A DNA stretch of 64,000 nucleotides from Elysia crispata (GCA_033675545.1 JAWDGP010003959.1:1-64000); one strand, 5' to 3'. Counted from the stretch's first letter, positions 23,545 to 37,191 are shown. Notes: generated by a model from the sequence alone, not told the origin. Numbers and translations: made by a program.

Positions 23545-24129
23545 GAGCCAAGATTGACAGAGGTTGACGTGGTAGTAAGTAGAATGGAGGAGGTGAGAGT
23601 TTGGAAGATTGATTTTAGGCATTGTGTCTACTTCAGGTCTGTTAGATAGTTTTCAAATATGTAATTTCAGAGTTTAGTGCTCAAGGTCCTTCCAATCCCT
23701 TAAGTTTTCCGAGTATTTTAGTAACAAATTAGGCATGCTAAATGACAGAGGAGACTGTTCAAACAGCACAGAAGCATGTAGGCTTGTATGCTAGGCTGAA
23801 AGTTCAGAAAAAGTTTTGAATGCATTATGCTGCATTAGGATAAATATTTTTTTTTTGCTTAGCAAACACAATGGGGAATGAGTTTATCCATCTCATTTGA
23901 AAAATGTAAGATAGAGGCTTTTTACTGATATTGTGTCATATTAGTCTTTCATGAGTTTTTCTCATAAACAAGCTTTTCATAAATTATCTTCAGAGCTGTG
24001 AGTGATTAATTCTCTCAGATAATCCTGAAAAAAAAGATGATTCAGCCATATATCAGAACATTTCCTTCCTCCTCCTCTCTTTCTCTCTATGTAAACCCTC
24101 CTTATTCCATCCATACCTTTCTCCTTCAG

Positions 24130-24267
24130 ACTACCCAGCAGTTCACTGAGCTTGTGGATAGGGTGCTCAACACGCTGGACACCAGTCTCATCACATCACC
24201 GGGTACCCTGAGGGTATGGCCTTTGCCTTCCCAAATGCAACTGCCAAGCATGTATGAAGAGGAAAAG
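24130..24267 (+). pseudogene. GABBR1-like: GABA-B receptor subunit 1, next ligand-domain exon (frameshifted)
   Basis: Acceptor ctttctccttcag and a GTACTT donor at 24268 bound it. It begins T-T-Q-Q-F-T-E-L-V-D-R-V-L-N, then shifts frame to G-Y-P-E-G-M-A-F-A-F and N-A-T-A-K-H-V. This corresponds to the S-Q-E-F-x-E-x-L helix and the following Y-P-E-A-P-L-A-Y-D region of the family. It directly follows the 23380 exon, as in a normal gene. Confidence 0.7.
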
Positions 24268-24726
24268 GTACTTAGGTTTTCATTGCAGAGAATGCGTCAC
24301 TTCTAATAAAATTACATATATATTAATTTTTTAATATAAGAGAATTCAAGATCATGTCGCCACTCTTATGATTATCAGTATTGCACTGTCATCTCCAGCA
24401 CCCAACATCATCAATGTCTTCTTCCTCTTTCTATTTTTTAGCCTGGTCATGAAATTTACATGTATTCTACTAAATCTCTCCAATATTTTCACCAAAAAAA
24501 GTCATTCTCCAGGAGTGAAACTCAATTTTTTTTTCTTGATAGAAACCTTACTTTAGCATTATCTGCCCACAAAATATTTGCCATACCTCAGATAGCCAAT
24601 ACCTATAAAATATTTCTACAAATTGCAATAATTTTTCAAGCCAAGGTGTGGAGGCTTTAGAAGCCATGATGTGCTTTTTTTTTTTTGCAGAGATTTGGTA
24701 TTTGTATACTAGCATGTGAAAATAAT

Positions 24727-24773
24727 TGCTGCCCTAATTGCCCACGGCAAAGAGGGCAGTAAGTAAGTAAGTA
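24727..24773 (+). mobile_element. 47-bp 5'-truncated non-LTR/SINE tail with target-site duplication
   Basis: Flanked by exact 13-bp direct repeats atgtgaaaataat at 24714-24726 and 24774-24786, and absent from the paralogous site near 20985. The insert is a short imperfect hairpin (tgccct ... agggca, with inner gcc/ggc pairing) followed by a TAAG tail of about three and a half units. Hairpin plus short tandem tail is typical of the 3' end recognised by non-LTR reverse transcriptases. Confidence 0.85.
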
Positions 24774-25016
24774 ATGTGAAAATAATGTCTGCTTTTACAT
24801 CTATTTCAACAATTTCTCTTTTTTATATAATATTTTATGAAAATATTTACCTGTCTATGTAGATCTTATACCTAATTAGTATCTCTTCATATATTTGAAT
24901 TTTTCAATTTTTTAGACCTTGCATGATTTTTTACTTTGCTTTTGAATAGATGATAGACTGTACTGATACAAACAGTTTTACTTATCAGTTTAGAAAATTT
25001 CCCTAGTCTACTGCAG

Positions 25017-25265
25017 TTTCAAACTCATATGATCCATGCTGTGCTGATCCCAATACCTTCTTGTGGACAGGCTCTATCAACGTGATCTGTTTTCATTATC
25101 CCAGACTCTGTTATCAACTTTCACCTGTGATTGGTTCACTGGGTCCATGGGTTGTGTTTGGCTACAAGGGTATCCTGCTCATCTTTGGCATCTTCCTGGC
25201 CTAGGAGACCCAGAGTGTGAGGTTTAAACAAGTCATGATGGCATGAGCATCTATAATGTTGAGGG
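25017..25265 (+). pseudogene. GABBR1-like: GABA-B receptor subunit 1, TM5/TM6-side exon, copy 2
   Basis: Paralog of the 21233 exon. It reads N-T-F-L-W-T-G-S-I-N (open where copy 1 has TAA), then V-V-F-G-Y-K-G-I-L-L-I-F-G-I-F-L-A and TAG at 25202 where copy 1 has Tyr. A short deletion then removes the N-D-S-R-F-V-G segment. The two copies carry different lesions. Confidence 0.85.
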
Positions 25266-25724
25266 TAGGAACCAAAAGGAATTTCTATCCTTTCGATTTT
25301 TATTTGTATTTAAGATAACTTAGGAAGTAAAGGGCTTTCTCGGGATCCGCAAGGTTTTTGGCTGTTGAGAAAATATTATTTTTTTTTGTTTCTGCTTGTT
25401 TTATGTTTAAAATATGCTTCATTATATATTTCTAAACCTGACACAATATGCAAATATTTTTAAACAAAAAACCACAGGTATCAAGATTCCAAATCTTTCT
25501 TAGAGAAACACTTTATTTGAAGAATTCAAAGATAGGAAGAAAGAGGGAAGCTTGAAGAATTTATAAAATCCTTATTGAATTTCATTTTGAATTAGATATT
25601 TTACTTTTAGCTTCTCAAGAAAGTTATTTAGTTGAATACTTTGGATATTTTTTTCTTTAAAGACTGTCACCTGTTGAACAGAAGGGAAAATTCTCTCTTA
25701 AACTCATCAATCAATCAATCAATC

Positions 25725-27420
25725 AATCAGGTGCCGTACTCTTTAGCGTGGGCGGTCATGACTGTCTACGCATCTCTATCCCTCGTTGCTTTCAGTGCTT
25801 TTGTGCCTTGTCCTACTTTGAGCCACTTTGTTAGTCAATTCAACATCTTTTGACGCTGTTTTCCTACAATCATTCCGCTTCTCACAAGATGTTCTAGTTT
25901 CTCTCTTCTCATCACATGGCCAAAAAAGGTTTTGTCCAGAGATAGTGGTTCTAATTGCTGTGTTGCTATTTCTTCCTTCTTTTTCTGATTCTTCCTTTTT
26001 CACTTTGTCTCTCTCTCTCTTTCTGTCTCTCTGTCAACCCCCCTCTCTATTTCTCCGCTCTGTCACTCTATCCTCTCTCCCTCCCTAGCTACTTGTCTTC
26101 TCCCTTTTGATACATTTTTTAATCTTTATATTTTTCTTTATGTCTTTATATTACTCACTCTTTCTCTCTACCTTTGTTTACGTATTCTATTTATGCGCAA
26201 TCTTGTTGTATCAGCTTCTCATAACACTGTTTTGGTTGATTTCTTTGCAGTCTGTGAGCTTTGTGGAATCACATTTTATTGCCTCCAGTTTCTTTTGTAA
26301 CTTTTGAAATTGTCTAGACCATACATTCATATACATCAGAATGAGTTCAATATAGCACTCCAGGGCTCTTCTTCTTGTGTGAATTGAGATGTGGTTATAT
26401 GTTAATACTGATTTCATTCTCTAGAAACTCTTTTTTGCTTGTCATATTCTTGATGCAATAACAATGTAAGTTACGTCCATCACCTGATATTAAAGTACCC
26501 AAGTATTTGAATTGACCCCTTGCTTGAGTTTATTTCCTTTAATAATGATAGTGATCTATGGACGCTCATTGCTTCAACTGACCACCATTACTTTTATCTT
26601 TTTTCCTATTCAATTCCATCTCTTTCTTTCTGCTTTCTTCTTCAAGGATGTCTAATAATTGTGGCAAGGCTTCTTTTTTTACTGGATTTAATACAGTGTC
26701 ATCAGTGTATCTCAAGTGGTGTAGGTTGTGCCCTCCTACTTTTATTCTTTGATATCCTTTTAGGTTTTGCATAATAATTTCACTGAAGGGAAAGCACACA
26801 TCCTTGTGTGACACCAGACTTTATTTTTTTTAAATGAGCTGATTTCCCCATCAACTGGCATTGTTGCTGTCTGTCCCCAGTACATATTTTTGATCACTCG
26901 CAGATCTTGTCCATCTATCTTCAACTGTTAGGTGTGCGATTATCTCATTTTGTCGTACTCAGTCAAATGCCTTGGTGTAGTCTATGAAGCATAGATCTAT
27001 CTCTTTCTGTACTTCCAGAGCTCGTTCAATCATAGTTCAAGGGCTTGTACCTTTTCCCTTCACACTGTTCCTTTGCTATTTCTGGTTTGATATTGTTTGC
27101 GACTAGCATCATGGCGATTCTTTAAAGTATTTTGGTGATATGAATCATAAAACTGTTTATTCTATTCAATTCACTCTATGCTGTCCTTGTTTTCTTTCGA
27201 CAGTGCTATAACTATGGATTTGGTGATGTGTGGTGGAATCTTACATGGTTCTTACTTTTCGTTGAGTAATTTTGTGATCTTATCAGTTTTATAGTCTTCA
27301 AGTGCTTCTTAAAGTTTCACTGGTATACTGCCTGTTCCTTTTTGCCTAATTTCTTCTTTTTTATTGCTGCTCGGATCTCATAACATTATTGAATAATTTT
27401 TTTTTTCTTTCACAAAACAT
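25725..27420 (-). mobile_element. Decayed LINE, copy 2, inside the GABA-B pseudogene
   Basis: Same family and orientation as the 2.0-3.1 kb copy. Reading from high to low coordinates gives I-D-L-C-F-I-D-Y-T-K-A-F-D, R-V-I-K-N-M-Y-W, R-Y-T-D-D-T-V-L (YADD changed to YTDD) and K-K-E-M-E-L-N-R-K-K. It lies between the second TM5/6 exon and the coiled-coil exons, where TM7 coding sequence should be. Confidence 0.75.
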
Positions 27421-28444
27421 GGCATCAAAAAGTTTTTGCGGAAGTGAATTATAGCACGATTTTAGATAATTATGAAAAAAAACACTGTAGAAGGTAATGG
27501 CTTTCTGGTTCTTGGATCTTTTTATACTGATTTAGGTCTGTGATATGTGTAAAAATGTTGACAGTATATTTTGAGAAAGTGTCTTCTTTGATTTTTTTGA
27601 AATACCCTCAAAAACCTAATGTATTTGTGAATGGTGACCCGAAAAAAGCTCAGTTTCCAGCGCGTCAAAAATAAACCCTTGCAATCAATCATAGGCATTT
27701 CTCTACAAGCAAGTATGAAAATTTCAATCAGGCTGAATTAAAGCCTGAAACTCATCTCACTGTGGAAATGTAGCTTCCTAAATTTTAGTCCACTTTTTTT
27801 TTTTTAAATTAGAGCTCTTTGAAAGTTTTTGTACTACAGCAAATATTTGCAACGTTTCAGCAGATATAGTCTGCCCTCCATGTGGGCGTTCCCTTTCAAA
27901 GTGAGTCTTAGAAAAGGGGAGTATTTTAAAAGAGCAACTGACATTTGCCCCCATAAGATGCCAAACAAGTTTATTACACTCCACAGAATTTTAAACCGGT
28001 GTTTATCTTTTCTTTTGTAGGAACTGTTTGCAACTAAAATAAGCAAGGAAGATACTAAGTCACCACATCCCTTACAAAAGAAACTTTCGAATGGTGTTTT
28101 ACTAGGTGTGCTTGCAAATTTGATCTAGTAAAATTTATTTTTCATCAAAAATGACCAGCAAAAATCCATAAAATATCTAAAACAGGAGCAATAACTCCTA
28201 AAACTGTGCATCAATAGTCAATCTACAGTTTCCCATCTTCCAGGTAATACCCAGATATTTTGGATCCAAATCTCAATGTTTATAGATACCCAAGATGTAT
28301 GTCTATCTTAGCTGAAACCTATGTCTTTCTATGACTTTTGGAAAATCTGCTCCCTTATTTTCCAAACAGAATTTGAATGATGTTGTTAAATCTGTAACAA
28401 GGTTCTCTGACATTTGCACAAAAAAATTCCTTCCTTCTGTCTAG
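27421..28444 (+). other. Gap in the GABA-B pseudogene; no TM7 exon found
   Basis: The TM6-TM7 coding region expected between the TM5/6 exon and the coiled coil was searched for and not seen. Confidence 0.5.
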
Positions 28445-28579
28445 ATGAAAGAAATCCTGCAACATCCACAGAGGGATGGCCAAGTGGTAAAGAGTCTGAC
28501 TCTGGTCTACCGGGAATAAGAGGAGAGACACCAGAGGAATCTAAATGAGAATACACAGCTCCAAAAACAAGTAGCTGAG
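28445..28579 (+). pseudogene. GABBR1-like: GABA-B receptor subunit 1, C-terminal coiled-coil exon, part 1
   Basis: Acceptor ccttccttctgtctag and donor GAG/GTCAGT bound 45 codons. It starts M-K-E-I-L-Q-H-P (the V-I-x-H-P stretch just after TM7 in the family) and ends E-E-R-H-Q-R-N-L-N-E-N-T-Q-L-Q-K-Q-V-A-E, the subunit-1 heterodimer coiled coil. A single in-frame TAA at 28517 breaks it. Phase 0 at the donor matches the exon at 29064. Confidence 0.85.
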
Positions 28580-29063
28580 GTCAGTGTCAGGCACAAGTTA
28601 TGATACAACCTTTAGTAAAAGCGTACTTCTCTTTTCTTGTGCATCTCCAAGTAAGATTCGAAGAAAACAAGGGAGATATTTTACAAATCAGAGACATTCT
28701 GTGTTTGATTTTTTTACATCACAGAGCTAAGCAAGCAATTTGCTTGTCAGCCTATGTTAAGATTCAGGTTTCCTTGCAGAGATTAGGTCAAATCTCATAC
28801 AAGCAATCCTGTCTTAATCCTTATGGGGCTCAACAGGATCTGAACTTGTATTTGCATTGAAATTTGTACCTGATAGAGGTTCAAGAACTGATAAAATAAT
28901 ACAGTAACACTTCTCTTTTTCTCCCTAATTTGTTACAAAACTGAAAGCATTTGATTTTCTAGTGAAGGATATTTTGGGAAAATCAGACAACAAACTCAAG
29001 CTAATTTTTTTCCCTTCTCATATTTGCTCATAAGAAAAGTCCAATTGTAAATATTTTTTTCAG

Positions 29064-29411
29064 ATGGAGGATCGAGTGAGTGAACCAAATCCAAATCACA
29101 AGCTGCAGGAGGAGGAAAACTTGCATTCATGTAATTTGATCACCACAAGCACGGCTCTCTTGACAGGCCCCAGCACCAGCGTAACAACAACGCCTGCTGC
29201 TGCTGATGAAGGATGAGTTTTCCACAGCATCCACCACGTCAGGGATCTTTCAGTGGTTGATAGTATCCACCTCAGCTGATAGGGGTTGCCTATTAAACAT
29301 CCAGAGATGAAAGTGGAAAACAAGTCGACAACTACTGTGGAGTTCCACGGTCCATCAAGCTCAGGGGCATCTCAGGAACAGCCAGACCCTGGTCAGATTT
29401 TATCCAAATAA
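29064..29411 (+). pseudogene. GABBR1-like: GABA-B receptor subunit 1, terminal exon
   Basis: After atttttttcag the frame opens M-E-D-R-V-S-E, completing the coiled coil (family A-E-x-E-E-R-V-S-E). It runs 50 residues to TGA 29214. The same frame then continues through two more stops (TGA, TAG near 29271-29276) into M-K-V-E-N-K-S-T-T-T-V-E-F-H-G and ends P-G-Q-I-L-S-K-TAA at 29411. A single maintained frame with three internal stops marks an old 3' exon decayed by point mutation. Confidence 0.75.
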
Positions 29412-31998
29412 AAAAGGATGGCTGGACGGTATAGATAAATGAGGATGGGAAAGACACAAAAGAGGATGAGGAATGAAAGATGGATGGTAGAGAAAAAATA
29501 TGGGTGGTGGGAGACGGATAGAGGATAGTGCTAAAGAAAAGAGGATTGAGTACATAGGTAGAGAACTAAAGATGGTAAATTTTTAGATGGAAGATGAGGG
29601 AGGGAGAATGAAGGAATAAAATTTCTCACAATATTCAACAGATTTTAATCCTGGTCATGAAATATATCAAGGCATTTGGGATATTTATTTTTTTTCCTTG
29701 CTTATGAAAATGTGCAATATCGAGCAAATTTTTTTGATGTGATAAATGTTGTTTTGGTGTAAACTTCAGTTTTAATTTAATCTTTGAATTAAGTTGACTA
29801 TTTTTTTGGTGATGGAGGTTTGATATTGAAATAGAATTCACTATTTAAGAATTGATTTAACTAAATTGGGTGAGGTGGTAGGGGGAGCAGGTAAAAAAGC
29901 ATGAATGAAGATGATAAATACCACAGATACGCATTCTTTTTAATATTTCTACATTTTTGCCCTTGCCTTTACACCGTAACAACCGAACACACTATTTAAG
30001 AATTAATTTTAAAATCTTTGTGAGGTGGTGAGGGGAAGGGTTCACAAAGCATGAATATAAGCCTTGTTTCCATATTATATTTTTATTACAAGAAATCCCC
30101 TTCCTGTTCTCTTCTGTAGAAAGTTAAGGGAAATTAGATTTGCTTCTGCTTTTGAGATTTGCATTCTTTCAGGTAGAAAAAAACCATGAATGTTTCTTTA
30201 TAGAAAATAAATAGTTCCTTTTATATCAATATTGGTTTTATTTTTTGTGCACCTTAATATTTGTAATAATGAATTGCCATTTTAGCAGGCGCTCGTATCT
30301 CAAGAGAGAGAGAAAAAAAGAGAGATATTTGATTAAAAGACTATGACTACAACAACATGCTCCTTTTTAATTGGTTCCCCTTACAAAATTTCTTTGGCAT
30401 GCAACAAACTGTATTATTTTCTTGTTTTATTAAAAAAGAGGTTAGGTAATTTGTGTGCCAAAATTTAGATTAACCATTTAGGAATTTGAATGATAACGAA
30501 GTTATCAAATAGTAATAACAGTTAAATACTATGTACACTTGGGTTGTTATTAGATATATTACTTCTCTTGATAAAGTCAAAAGTTTTATTAAATTGTTGC
30601 TGGTTTAATTATTAAATTTTTTGTTAATGTTGTTCTGTTTAGTTGTTTTTTTTTCATTATTTCTTTTATCACAATTTTATTACAGCTGCAAGATTTATCT
30701 CAGTAGTAAAGATGCAAAAAGGCCAATCTTTGAATCAAATTAGCAAATCAATCATTGGGGATGTGGATCAGGTATTAGTGAGATATTAATAATAATTGTA
30801 AAAATAGTAGTGAAAATATCAATCCTAAAGTTCAACCAATATTGCCATGGCTTTGATTATTTTGCTTCCAAAAGATTTCATGTTGTATGTTATTCATTAA
30901 ATCATGCTAAAGACTCTGTTTTCCTTTTAAACTGTACTGTAAACTTTTAATCTAAGGATATTGCAAGGATTATTTTTGTTATTAAAGAATTGAAATCTTA
31001 TTTTTGCTTTTGCTTTAGTTAAATGTAAATTTTAAAGTGGGTGAAAGGCTGAGTGGTTGATTGCTGCTGCTGCAATGATATGCTGTAAACACATTGATCT
31101 GGGACCAAAGTCCTGAGCTAAATGGCAAATATGATTGCTGGAAATTTTATAAAGTGAAATCGGGTCCAAACACATGATAACGCTTGTCAGAATAGCTTAC
31201 ATTTAAAATTGCAAGGTTTCAGTCACTTTTTCACGTCATGCAGTTTTGCAATCAAAAGCTAAACAGTTTGAGTTAAACTAGACACTTTTTATGAGATATA
31301 GTTAAAAGAATGACTTGTGTCAATTTAAGATGTTACTTGCTCGAAGGAGTTATTCTTTGTCAGAATGGGTAAACTTGCAAGTGACAGAATAATAAATCTC
31401 AAGTTATATTGTACAGTTAACGAAAAATGTTGTACTAATTTTTCTTTCACTTGGCTATATCAGACAAAAAAATGGTGAGACAAAAAGTAGATTGAAATAT
31501 CTGTATGAAACAGTCTTGCACCATTGCCAAGTTTTGGCCGGGTTTTATGAGCATGAAACAAATCTCCGACGATTATTTTAGTGCATGTGATTAGATAAAG
31601 AAAGTATTGTTTCCCTTTCTTAAAAAGTATCGGAAATCTTAACAAAAGTTAAGCTATCACACTTGAACCTAAATTTTAAGGATAAGTAATACATTAGATG
31701 ACAGTTATCAAAATGTTTTTTTTCCACAAATTTCAATCATTTACTCTTTCTAAAAACACTATGTTTAAGATGGTATAAGGACGAAATAGTCACGCTGGTA
31801 ATATGGACATTACAAACATTTATATCTTACTTTGCCCATGCAGAGAGATAACAAAAAAGATCAATGAGATGCGAAGATAAGAGTTAGAAACAACCTAACT
31901 GCTCAGAAAATTGACAAGCTCTTTTTGTGCGTTTATATTACAATAAGCACTACTTTTATTAATACTCTTCCCACTACCACTACTTGTTATTCTTATTA
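29412..31998. other. No gene recognised
   Basis: AT-rich sequence beyond the GABA-B terminal exon. No motif or splice-bounded frame. Confidence 0.55.
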
Positions 31999-32737
<739 letters not shown>

Positions 32738-33474
32738 AACTACTAGTAGTAGAAATGGAAATGATAACTTAAACAAAAGTAATTACAATTTCTTTTAAGA
32801 AAAATGTTTATTGATAATTTGAATATTAAATATCTTTTTCCTTTTCTGAAATGCACACTCTTTCGTCATATTCTTTTATTTTAATATAAGGTTTCGGTTT
32901 CTTGTTTTTCACATAACTTATGCTTATGATTAAATAGCTGGGTTTTGTTTTTAAGCTAGTTAACTCTGTTCAATAACTTAGGTAGAAAGTGAGAGTTGAA
33001 ATTATTCAACCACTTGCATTTTCTGTAATCCAAACAACATCCGTAATTTTATGTCCCTACCCTCTCATTCTCCCAACTCCTTTCTCCACAGCCCCCTATC
33101 TCCCTTTTAACAAAATGTTTCCATTAAATCATATGCTAAATTAATGGAATAAAAAGAGACTAAAAATGAATGAAAGATAAAAAAAAGTGGTTGATTTTAG
33201 AATTAACTTAGATAATCAAAACTGATAAGAAATTTGATACTGACAGAGCAAAAGGCGCCGTTTTCTTTACAAATTTCACTTTAAGATACTTCAGTCCGCA
33301 CTCCATGTTACTTCAATTGATGACTGCGTATGGTATAAAAAAGATAAATCAGGGTTAGCTGAAAAAAAAAAGAAAAGAAAACTGAGAAAGCAAGAAATGC
33401 AAAAGGACGTTCATCACAGGGCTCTGATTATTTTTGTGGAAGTTTTTCATTTCACACCATCCACGCACCAATTG

Positions 33475-33594
33475 AAGACCCAACATCTGTACTGACAGGC
33501 TTTAGCTGGGTTTACAACTACCAATGGCCATTCCCAGACCCAACATCTATACGGACAGGCTTTAGCTGGGTTTACAACTATCAATGGCCGTTCC
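33475..33594 (-). repeat. 60-bp tandem duplication in a GC-richer patch
   Basis: agacccaacatctgtactg to ggccattccc is present twice, with a few differences. The minus-strand frame reads V-V-V-N-P-A-K-A-C-x-Y-R-C-W-V twice. The GC-rich flank (to about 33660) stands out from the AT-rich surroundings and may be a mobile-element piece. Confidence 0.75.
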
Positions 33595-33941
33595 CTCGAG
33601 CTGCCAGCTCCTTCAGCTCCCGCCATGCCAGTCAACGCGAGCACCAGGCCTGAGGCTCGAGCTGTTAGGCAATTAGTTAATCTACCATCAGGACACCATA
33701 CCCTCTAGGGAAATAATGCATCTGTCAATGGGAAGATACTTCGACCGTTCCCCACTAGCCTACCTTCAAACCTGTTTCATTTTGTGGAGTTATCTCTGTG
33801 TCTTTATTCTGTGTTTATTTAAGAGTTCTGGTATTGAAATTGCATACTCGAAGTATGTGTTGTAATGATGTTGAAAATTTGTTGGGAAGCAGTTCTATGA
33901 CAAAGAACACATTGATCGATTAGATTGCCTTTATTTAGAAA

Positions 33942-34060
33942 TAAAAGATAGGAGGTAAGAGATACGGTGAGAGGAGTAAGAGATAGAGGAGCAGAGAAAG
34001 ATAGGAGGTAAGAGATACGGTGAGAGGAGTAAGAGATAGAGGAGCAGAGAAAGATAGCGA
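33942..34060 (+). repeat. 57-bp tandem duplication
   Basis: aaagataggaggtaagagat followed by acggtgagaggagtaagaga occurs twice with no changes seen. Confidence 0.85.
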
Positions 34061-34571
34061 CAGACATAAAAGAGGAATGAAACGAAATCAGAGAAACAGA
34101 GGAACCAGATTGAAGGGAACTATTTAAAGTGAGAGAAAGGATAGTACAAGGAAAAAGAATAACTGTGAGACAGTCATAGAAATAACAAGATAGGAGAAAC
34201 ATGTAAGGAATGATGGAGATAAAGACGGCGAAACAAATCAACTCGAGGAAAGAAATGGAGAGAAAGAGAGAAACAGAGAGAGCGTGTTATGTTGGTGTTA
34301 AATCTTGATTTAGCAAACCAACAAATAAATCAATCTTTCACAGCTATAAAATACGATTTAAAAGTTCCTCTAAAACGAGGGAACATCTAAATTGTGAAAT
34401 TATCTAAATCCTGGGTCAGAGAAGAAGTTGTCGAACAAGTTGCAGGAAGAAAGGTAAATTGAGGCCAATAATTTCATCAGTGTCTGTACTCTTGGAAAAA
34501 TCTTGTCATTTTGGCAATGAGTCAAATTAAGATTTTTAAGTAAAATAAATGTTACTATTCATTATTGTTCT

Positions 34572-34775
<204 letters not shown>

Positions 34776-35295
34776 TCATTATTAATAGTATTTATGCTAC
34801 GCAGCGGTATATTTTACTTTGTGCGTTTGATCACTGACCCTTTAGTCTTGCGAAAGTTTCAAAAAGTGATGATGTCCCTATTTTATCCATATGACACAAG
34901 CAATCGCTATGTTTTAAACTAGGCTCGATAAGTTTTCACATCACAGACGCACGCTCTATCCTAGTTTTTTTTTTTTTAATAACGTCTATAACTCCCTTTC
35001 ATGTGTCAGTTCAGTTTTTTTTTTGTTTTTTTTTTTTGTATTATTTGTGTGTGATCTTTATAGGTAAGAAGTGGCGTGCGATTTTTGTTTAATTCAGTGA
35101 GACTCTTTTCATTTCTTTGACATTTTCATATGTAACTTATATTACATTTTCAAGTTCAATTAGGAAAAATGTTCTGCGATAAACATATCGAAAATCTTTT
35201 CATCTTTCTACCTGAATTTCACTAAACTTTGTGTGTCTGTGGCTCTGTTTCTTTTGTTTTTTGTTTTTTTTTGCCTTCCGTAATGACTCTGCACC

Positions 35296-36021
35296 TCTGT
35301 CTCTGTATATATCAGTCAGTTTGCTTATCTGTCTCTGTATATACCAGTCAGTTTGCTTATCTGTCTCTGTATATACCAGTCAGTTTGCTTATCTGTCTCT
35401 GTATATATCAGTCAGTTTGCTTATCTGTCTCTGTATATATCAGTCAGTTTGCTTATCTGTCTCTGTATATATCAGTCAGTTTGCTTATCTGTCTCTGTAT
35501 ATACCAGTCAGTTTGCTTATCTGTCTCTGTATATACCAGTCAGTTTGCTTATCTGTCTCTGTATATACCAGTCAGTTTGCTTATCTGTCTCTGTATATAC
35601 TAGTCAGTTTGCTTATCTGTCTCTGTATATACCAGTCAGTTTGCTTATCTGTCTCTGTATATACCAGTCAGTTTGCTTATCTGTCTCTGTATATACCAGT
35701 CAGTTTGCTTATCTGTACTGTCTCTCTTTATATACCAGTCAGTTTGCTTATCTGTCTCTGTATATATCAGTCAGTTTGCTTATCTGTCTCTGTATATACC
35801 AGTCAGTTTGCTTATCTGTACTGTCTCTCTTTATATACCAGTCAGTTTGCTTATCTGTCTCTGTATATACCAGTCAGTTTGCTTATCTGTCTCTGTATAT
35901 ACCAGTCAGTTTGCTTATCTGTCTCTGTATATACCAGTCAGTTTGCTTATCTGTCTCTGTATATACCAGTCAGTTTGCTTATCTGTCTCTGTATATACCA
36001 GTCAGTTTGCTTATCTGTCTC
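35296..36021 (+). repeat. 32-bp minisatellite, about 22 units
   Basis: Unit tgtctctgtatatacc plus agtcagtttgcttatc. Two longer variant units (39 bp, with an extra tgtactg and tctttatat) start near 35714 and 35818, 104 bp apart, so a three-unit block was copied as a whole. Confidence 0.95.
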
Positions 36022-36998
36022 TCTTTTCCTCGATGTTGCCCGTTGTTTACATAGTTAAAACTTTTTTCTTCTTTCTATCTTTCGATCATTGCTCTCCATA
36101 TTCTTATTGACGTGTATATAAGTTGCCTCGACGTACATCCTAGCTGAGGACAGAATGAGTCAAAATTGTCTAACTTGTGTCTGATGAGAATAATAAAACA
36201 TATATTACTATCCATACTGATTAAGGCTTAACATTCATTATAAATTTTCGTCTCCTCGCTTCTATTCTCAATTATTTTTTTTTTAATATTTGTCATAAGA
36301 TTTGTTGTGGATGATGTTATAACTGTCCTAATGGGATTTAAAAGCTAGCACTGGCTCGACATCACTGATTGAAACGGCGCGAAAAGGTTCATGGGAAAAG
36401 CAGCACGTGTGCTGTAGTGAACAAGAATTTTCAACTTCCCTTTTTGAGAATCTAATGGTTAAATGTCTTGAAATCCATTTGAAAAAAAAAATGTTAAGAC
36501 TTAGAAAATTAACGAGGGTATTTTATAAAATCAATTTGCAATAAAAATTTTCTTTGCACAACAAACAATATATAACTGTTGAATATGTAAAAATTAAACA
36601 AAACAAACTTTGCTGTAAGTTCCAATGTTCTTACACATGAATTCAGAAAAAAAAAACCTGTAGTAGAGTTTTTATCATTTCTAAATACTCATAGATTACT
36701 ACTGTTTCCTTCTCTCTGTCAGTAATAAAAAAAAAGAAAAAAAAAAACCAAAACATTCACAATGATGTCTTGAAGTTATACAATGAAAAATAAAACTACC
36801 TTTTTAATTCTCATTGCTTTGCATTAGAGCTCGGGTAATACATCTGGCGTACATTTACAACTACCAAACATTAAAACACAGTTTGGGATGTTTATCAACG
36901 ACCACATTCACTCTTTAGCTAAAACGTTACGGTAAAGCAAACTTTACAACAACTAAGTTGGGGAAGGCTACTACAAAAAAAGAAGCAAATTTTACATC

Positions 36999-37094
36999 AA
37001 TAACACACACACACACACACACTCATATATATATGAGACATGTGTCGCTCTCTCTCTGTCAATCTCTCTCTCGCTGTCGCTCTCTCTCTCTCTC

Positions 37095-37191
<97 letters not shown>

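Larger units (their letters stand above)
24555..25430 (+). repeat. Segmental duplication, copy 2 (GABA-B locus)
   Basis: Diverged direct copy of 20000-21840 lacking about 0.8 kb internally. It contains a 47-bp element insertion (24727-24773) that copy 1 lacks, so that insertion post-dates the duplication. Confidence 0.75.

Noticed and set aside
28465-28515. tRNA-like A box (ggccaagtgg) inside the GABA-B coiled-coil exon as a SINE insertion
   Set aside because: The exon length between the H-P and E-E-R-H-Q landmarks matches the family, so no insertion is needed; no B box follows.
35296-36021. Regular 32-bp repeats as a CRISPR array
   Set aside because: Units are head-to-tail with no unique spacers, there are no cas genes, and the context is eukaryotic.
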